The notes under the pieces were generated by a model. The model searched no databases and had not been told where the DNA came from. It saw nothing but the letters and a program-made list of their open reading frames with translations. A stretch of 64,000 nt of DNA from Gloeopeniophorella convolvens (taxonomy: Eukaryota; Basidiomycota; Agaricomycetes; Russulales): contig WTXD01000036.1 of NCBI GenBank assembly GCA_022496205.1, positions 124,001 to 188,000 of the forward strand. The letters run 5' to 3'. The position numbers and the translations under genes were made by a program. The stretch's first letter is position 1; every line of letters begins with the position of its first letter. Of the stretch, positions 58,251-64,000 are shown piece after piece.

Positions 58251-59120
58251 ATGCCGCTGCTCTCGGCCACGCGCGGCGTCCGAGTCAACAACGTTGCAAG
58301 AGTAAGAGTGCTTGAGCGCTCTGAGCGATTTCCAAGCGAGGCGCTTGCGAGCTCGAGCGCTCTTGAGCGATTGACGGCCCCACCTAGAGCCTAGGAGGCC
58401 TTCCGACGCGATGTCAAACGGCGCACTGCTCCGTGAAGTTTCCGGGCCGAACTCCGAGCATTCCCAGTTGGTGGAGAGGGCCGGGCCACCAGCCGCGGCC
58501 GATGGTGTTCAAACGTTCATACGTTCATGACGTTCATGCATTGAGTCCTCAGACTCTCCTCCGGGATTGTCACGACCATCCCGATGTCTTGATTTTTATG
58601 CGATTATCGATCATCCCTCCAGTATCGGAGTATATAGATGCTCGGGCGTTTGGCATATCGAAGCCCTCGCCGAATTGTGGCAATTTGTGGCAAGCGACCG
58701 CGAGACACTCAAGAGACACTGCTCGTCGGTGTCAGCCTGCTCTCGGCTACATAAGGGCGATCTCAACCTGTCTGATGGTTCAGCTCTGCCCACCTCCACC
58801 GAACCAGCATCCTCTCTATTCACCATGGCAGAATCCTCCTCTCCTCAAGCTATCCGTGAACATCCTCGGAAATTCAGATTCTTCCGGGATTATCTGAACC
58901 ATGTTCGCCGCGAGGTATTGTTATTCACAGCCTAGTCATGTTGTCTATGAAAGCCTGATTTCGTCCCCAGATATGGCTCACGGAATGCGCCCAGCCAGAG
59001 AACCAACCCGTGCATGAACTCTCCCGCGAACACCTGCGCTACTTCAATCCTCGACCTCGTCTCCTCCAATATGGCATTCCTATCACCGACGACCATCTTG
59101 TTACCTACGCAAATAAGAAC
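57970..59120. repeat. Segmental duplication (TAZ1 5' end to P3), copy 1
   Basis: Segments around 58015-58250 and 58825-59120 recur in the same order at about 61230-61450 and 61978-62295, offset about 3.2 kb. Shared words include CTACGTCGAGAG(A/G)TGG and GCAGGCCGCGCACAGAGACA. Confidence 0.8.
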
Positions 59121-59459
59121 AATCTCTGGCCGAAGCGCAAATTAAGCAAGGGCGATAGGCGACTCTTCGCGTTTGACAACTGTATCAAACATCTGAGCAA
59201 GAGGGTCGATTGGCTTCTCGAGATGCGCTCGGTGTACTCGGTCGAGCACAGATGGTGCTCGCGTTGTATACGAACTACGAGCTGAAGCAGCTGGTGCAAG
59301 AGGATGAAGATGACATCCTCAAGATCATTCGGGAAGAGCTTGGGGTGTCTGGCACCCCGATGTGGTATTACGATGCCATTGACTACGACGACTACTACCT
59401 TCGCCTTCATGATCCTCCGAAGTTGCCTGAGGAGATGAACACTGAAGCGAGTGGCAAAG
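58825..59459 (+). pseudogene. Family P, copy 3: diverged, single frameshift
   Basis: Exon 1 (58825 to about 58913) encodes MAESSSPQAIREHPRKF and FFRDYLNHVRRE. After an intron the main exon reads IWLTECAQPENQPVHELSRE, then RPRLLQYGIPITDDHLVTYA, LWPKRKLSKGD and a helix with VDWLLEMRSVYSVEH. At about 59250 one base is lost, and the homologous continuation QMVLALYTNYELKQL, EDDILKIIREELG and GTPMWYYDAIDYDDYYL is in another frame. A donor follows at 59460. The order of motifs (RLLxYGIxIT, W.P, acidic end, PMWY) is that of copy 1, but the sequence is clearly diverged. If the frameshift is a consensus error this may be a live gene. Confidence 0.6.
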
Positions 59460-61204
59460 GTATGTTATTCGCCTTGGTCCTGTTCTTTTTTTGCTCACGC
59501 AAGAATGATAGAACTGGCATCCCTCAACAATTCTCCTACACCGTCGGAGGAAGAGGAACAACACTGAGGTACTTAGGTCTCCGGGAGGATCTGTTTACAG
59601 ACGTAGTTTGAGTGTTCGATATCGTCGTCGTTGCCGATCACTTCGCGCCGTCATTCACAAGTGGCCCTACTTCTCTTTCCGATGGTCTCTAATCATGAGC
59701 GTCCTTCCCCGCAGCAATGCATTGATGTCCCGTTTCAGCCCCAAAGTGCAACAAACCGCTGTAAGAACCAATGAGTCGGACCCGAGCCATGATGTCGACG
59801 TGCGATGAGGACTATGGGCAACGCGGACGCTTATCTCGCTCAACGCGCCTAGCTCGAGAAGCGGCCCAGCGACGGTTTAATTTATGCCACGTTCAGTGTT
59901 CAGTGCTGTGATGGCCTCCTCAGTTTGGAGCTCTCACTGCTCATATGGGTACTAGTAGATAAATCAGCTAGCATTTTCATATAGGCTACAGTGATGCGTT
60001 GTCATATGTACTCTACATTAAGCCACACATCCCAGCCGCTGCCGTCACTGACTCCATTCATGCACAGGGAGGGCGTACACATGGATCTTGCAGTTGTGTC
60101 AGGTTCGCGGAATTGTTGCTCGGCGACGAGCCCGGGCGGAACCCAGTCTTTGTCCCCGTGAATCTGCGAGCGCGATGGACAGACTCCGATAGAAAATGCG
60201 CGGTCACTGCGACAACCCGGTGTTGTTCTTGGTATATCTACGTCCAACAGCTCACGCGTATCATCCACAAAATCCTTTAGAAATGATATGGCAGCGTGAT
60301 GCACACTTACGGATGTATCTCTTCTACCTCGGGGTGTAGCCACACAACTTGGCGGGGGAGACGGTCCAACGCCGGTACGCGCGGGACTGCTTACGATGGT
60401 GTCCATGCTCAATTTGCGTCGGCGCCGCGCTGGTTGCGCCGCTGGCGTTGTCGGCTGGCTACATGGTCCTGTGAGCACATGAGAGAGGTCAAAAACGGTG
60501 TCGCGATCTCATGTATGTCGTTTAATCTGAGCAGTGGTCGAAGGAACCAGGGGGAGGTGCATTGTCACGTCCGTCGATGACGTCACGCAGAGGCGATGCG
60601 GGCTTGATGGGCCCACATCGCTGGACGAGGAAAGTCATCGCAAATTGCGGTGCGGGAGGGTAGGGAATCATTCGGGACCGGACGTGAGCTGCTGTGATCC
60701 CATGCTCGTCTTCATTTGAAGTGCAAGGATTATAGATCTAGACCAGGTATCTCCACCGGTGTCGGATCGGCGTGTGCTACTAGCACCGACTGCAGATCAG
60801 ATTGGTAGCAACATTTCTGACTCTGGAACGACGGCAGAGCGGATTTGTGGATTTTACAGTATGTCATATGAGTCGTCGCAATACTGCGAGTAGGCGATCG
60901 ACAGCTTTGGGTTCGCAATCCAGGCCTCAGCATGGCTGCTTTTGGTAAAACAGACGACACCACCTTTGACCCAGGAGAATACTTGCAAGCAACGTGATCT
61001 GAGTGTCTACTATGGCGAGTCGGTCGCGTCGCGGCTAATGGCGACTTGAGACTTGAGGATAGGGATTATCGCCAGCTAGGCGAGACAGAGTAGCAAGTTG
61101 GCTCCACTGGCGCTCCGGTGGCGTGGATGTCATAACGAGGGCCGGTGAGCACACTGTAGGACGCGCCGGGCATATAACGCGTGGGATGTGAGTGCATGCC
61201 TAAG
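59460..61204. other. No firmly supported gene; one weak minus-strand frame
   Basis: A 158-codon minus-strand frame at 60002-60478 has a Ser/Pro leader and FLKDFVDDTRELLDVDI, with possible splice sites inside, but there is no homolog in the window and I do not recognise it. The rest shows short frames only. The segment separates the two copies of the TAZ1/P duplication. Confidence 0.3.
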
Positions 61205-61450
61205 CGGGGCAGTGGAATAGCAGGGCCTACGTCGAGAGATGGTTTGAGACTGTCCGCCGCGCGTCAGCGTGAATAGCGTGCAGAGGGCAACGATGCGGGG
61301 CACACCTGTGACGATTCCCTACCCATTCCGACGATCTGCGCTATAGAGCTCATCTAGCAGGTGAAGCAGGCCGCGCACAGAGACAGAGCAGAGGTCGGGG
61401 TTAAGGTAGGCTTATGTCAGTACGGTTGGGGTGATTCAAGTCGCGGCGGA
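61205..61450 (-). pseudogene. Fragment of the tafazzin-like gene
   Basis: Nucleotide-level copy of about 58010-58250 (exon 1 region and first introns of the TAZ1-like gene) with scattered changes and indels. It has no coding continuation. Confidence 0.75.
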
Positions 61451-61977
61451 GAGTACGCGCTGCATAATCTGCTGCTCTCAGCCACACACGCGCAGTTCCG
61501 AGTCAGAGGCATAGAGAAGTGTTGTGAGCGAGCCTGTCGCTCGCAAACTTGAAGACAAGGCCCGAGGGCGCTATTTTCTGAGCTCTCAACGACGTTCGGC
61601 CACTATGCGGCATCTTCCGGCACCTCTTGGCACTCACTGTACAACAGAAAATTCCCGGGCCGCCGAATTCCGGGTCCTCACTTGCCAGAATCTATCGCGA
61701 CGACTGGCAGTGTTTCAACAATTCTATTGCAAGGCAGGTTGCAACATTGCTTCGTGCTATGCGCTACATGTGGTATATGTCTACGCGAGCTCGGCTGTGT
61801 CACAACTCGGTGCCACTTCGGAACCCCCGAGTTGTGGCATTTGTGGTGAACAACAACGAGTCGACCCCTCAAGGCCTCATGGCCTCAGGGCTTCACAGCT
61901 CAGGAGCACAATCAACCCCGTCCGGTGGTGCGGCTCTTCCCACATCGCCAGCTCCAGCCTAGCTTGCATCACCTACC

Positions 61978-62294
61978 ATGTCTGAATCCTCTTATTCCGA
62001 GCCCCCCCTCCCCTGAAGCTATCCGTGATTATCCTGAAGGATTTAGCAGCTTCGAGAGTATCTGCAACATGTTCGCCGCGAGGTACCATTCATAGCCTGG
62101 TCATATTGCCCACGAAAGCCTGATTTCCTCTCCAGGTATGGCTCACGGAATGCGCCCAGCCAGAGAACCAACCTGTGCATGAACTTTCCCGCGAACACCT
62201 GCGTTACTTCAATCCTCGACCTCGCCTCCTCCAATATGGCATTCCCATCACCGCAGACCATCTCGTTACCTACGCCAATAAGAAGAACCTCTGA
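61978..62294 (+). pseudogene. Family P, copy 4: truncated
   Basis: The ATG at 61978 is in the same context as copy 3, with stops soon after. The second exon repeats TECAQPENQPVHELSREHL and RPRLLQYGIPITADHLVTYA, then ends at TGA 62292-62294 just after NKKNL, exactly where copy 3 continues with W. The acidic second half is missing. Sequence after 62300 is unrelated. Confidence 0.85.
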
Positions 62295-62606
62295 ACATTC
62301 CTCTGCTTATTGCACCTCACTGCACGCTACGCTGCCCGACGTGCGGAAAGGTGAATGGCTAGCGACTGTTGTCCCTTTCAGAATCCCGTCCTGCGGCGCG
62401 ACCAGCGACAGACACGCGAAAAGATGAAAGTCACCGGTGGCTTTGTGACTACTGCTGGTAGCAACTTGAAACGCAACCTGCGTCCGAGTCCTCAAGTACT
62501 TAAGATTCGCACTTGTAGTGAGGCTTCTAAGGACGGTACTTGATATTCGGATGCATCGCACTACAATACTGCTAATAAGAAACTACGGAAGGAATGACCC
62601 TGCTGC

Positions 62607-64000
62607 TCATTTACTGAGGTCCAATTTGGGGAGTCGTAGGTTACGTATCCTGCGGCTCTGTCCAACCCTGGTGGGTTGGGGAGTCCGGTCCGGGTCTGCG
62701 TCGATTGACTCCGTGCGATGCTGGGGGGATCTTGGCGGCAGGTCTTCGCTCACCGCATCGACGTCGCTCTCGTTGGCATCATTGTCGGCGTCAGACTGGG
62801 TATTGTCTGTGCTAACGAGAGATAGGGACCGCGAGCGAGTCTCCACGGACAAAGTTCCAAATCCGGTACGGCCACGATAGGCGCGTTCATCCTTGCGTTC
62901 ATCTGCGGTCTTCTTGCGGGTTCGGACCTGCTCGCTGAGTATCTCCATCGACTCCTCTGAGGAAGGTAGGGTTTCTTTGCTGATGTCCTCAATAACTTCC
63001 TGCAGCAGAGCCTACGAGTAGGTAGGAACAAATCTTCAGATTCATCCCAAGACGTGCCTCCAGAGTGACTGGGGGAGCGACTTACCCTGGAACGTACTCT
63101 ACGTTTTGTAGGCTCGGCGGCTGAGCCCTTCCTACGGGAAGGCGTAAAAAATGACGGTTGCACCTCTCCTCCACTCTCCTCCACAAATTGAGACACTTTT
63201 TCGAAAGCGTATAACATCTGCGAGCTGAACTTGGTGACAGTCTGGTTGTACATGGGCTCATTGAACATCTTCGCCACCGGTTTGATCTGGGAGGTCAATC
63301 CAATTGGTAGACTGCGGACTGTCAAATGAAGTGTCAGTGATGCTAGAGGGTGCGATTAACTGGAAGATGCCATACTGGACCTGCTGCTGTCATTCAAGTA
63401 GTGAGTGACTAGCTCTTCCCAGTTGCCAGGTCGCGGATAATATAACAAGCTGAATCGATCTCCTATAACCAGAAAAGCATAGAAGCCTGGCCCTGGGTAA
63501 GTCGAGAACGCGCAGAGCGCTTGCTCAGCCAACTGCTGAAGATACGGGGCCATCAATTGTGCGGCATTGCCTCGTGCTTCATCCCCTTGCAAGTCATGCC
63601 ACACGGGATTGTTCACGCCCCTGGCCTTGTCTTCGACCCAGCAGCAGAGGCCAGTGAGGACGCGGTCTGTGACCAGCTTTAGGTCCTCTTCGGCGTCATC
63701 TTCTCCTTCCTCGGGTGGTTCCTTTAGACGAAGGATAGCAGAATCTGGAGACCGTCTTACTCCACGCTTGTCGACGAGATGGGTGGGTGGGATCAATGAG
63801 ACCTGGGGATATTCGGCGAGACATCCATCTGGCCACCAGATGGTGCGACAATACTCCCCAAAGACGCGTCCAGTAGTGGCATATTGAGCCCATTCTTGTT
63901 TTGGGAGCGCGCTCACAAGACGGAGACCCATACGGATGTCTGAGAAAAACCTTTCTGAGGAAGTGACGATAAACTTCCACAGATCAAGTTAGTTGCTTTA
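62607..64000 (-). CDS. Family Q, copy 2: unknown protein, 5' end beyond the window
   Basis: A paralog of the protein at 52889-54532. The upstream exon (about 63940-63356) has QEWAQYATTGRVFGEY, CLAEYPQVSLIPPTHLVDK, SPDSAILRLKEPP, GLCCWVEDKARG, ALCAFSTYPGPGFYAFLVIG and DRFSLLYYPRPG. The next exon (about 63320-63085) has IKPVAKMFNEPMY and TKFSSQMLYAFEKVSQFVEE. Further exons carry LLQEVIEDISKETLPSSEES and a charged Ser/Asp tail ending PKLDLSK at 62607. The first exon is not in the window. The same 'PD...ExK' pair as in copy 1 is present (SPDSAIL, WVEDK). No lesion is evident in the visible part. It is convergent with the truncated P copy 4, as Q1 is with P1. Confidence 0.6.

Overview
The window looks like nuclear DNA of a filamentous basidiomycete, most likely an Agaricomycete of polypore type. 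The reasons are GC-rich genes cut by many short introns of about 50-80 bp, a TFIID subunit, an INO80-type zinc finger and an Epl1 gene with fungal architecture, PriA/CPL1-like secreted cysteine-rich proteins, and DUF6589-type genes, which I know only from this kind of fungus. All exon structures were read by eye from reading frames, GT..AG sites and comparison of paralogs inside the window. No database search was possible.

Layout. 0-2 kb: nothing convincing. 2.0-2.5 kb: a broken gene that looks like DUF7770. 4.3-6.6 kb: TAF11 (minus) and an Iec1-like C2H2 protein (plus), divergent over about 150 bp. 8.2-10.0 kb: an unknown nuclear-looking protein. 10.4-25.2 kb: a 14.8 kb mobile region. 26.8-32.2 kb: a tandem duplication of about 2.9 kb carrying two CPL1-like genes. 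33.4-36.8 kb: EPL1 with seven exons. 38.6-39.9 kb: a short-chain dehydrogenase (SDR). 40.3-46.1 kb: a TMEM19/DUF92 membrane protein, a partial pseudogene copy of it about 3.8 kb downstream, and between them an unknown gene and a degenerate PRP46/PLRG1 copy. 46.3-47.4 kb: a second SDR. 48.5-50.6 kb: a cation/H+ exchanger. 51-64 kb: a paralog-rich tract with four copies of a small unknown family (called P here), two copies of a larger unknown family (Q) that may have a PD-(D/E)XK nuclease-like core, and a tafazzin-like gene with a partial copy.

The most striking part is 10.4-25.2 kb. It holds two units of about 6-7 kb in head-to-head (mirror) order. Each unit has the same two convergent genes: a DUF6589 protein with a four-exon structure, and a RecQ-type helicase with a zinc motif, a coiled coil and a proline-rich tail. 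Each unit is bounded by matching inverted ends of about 43 bp that recur four times, with hairpin-forming sequence just outside. The pair is enclosed by a perfect 27-bp inverted repeat and, just outside that, by an 8-bp direct repeat that could be a target-site duplication. Three of the four genes carry stops or frameshifts. Helicase A is open through all helicase motifs and has a single in-frame stop in its coiled coil. I read this as a two-gene DNA transposon family in which the helicase and the DUF6589 protein (a candidate transposase) travel together.

Several single-base frameshifts also occur in ordinary genes (8.7 kb, 57.3 kb, 59.25 kb). Some lesions could be consensus indels rather than true mutations, so the pseudogene calls resting on one frameshift are provisional.
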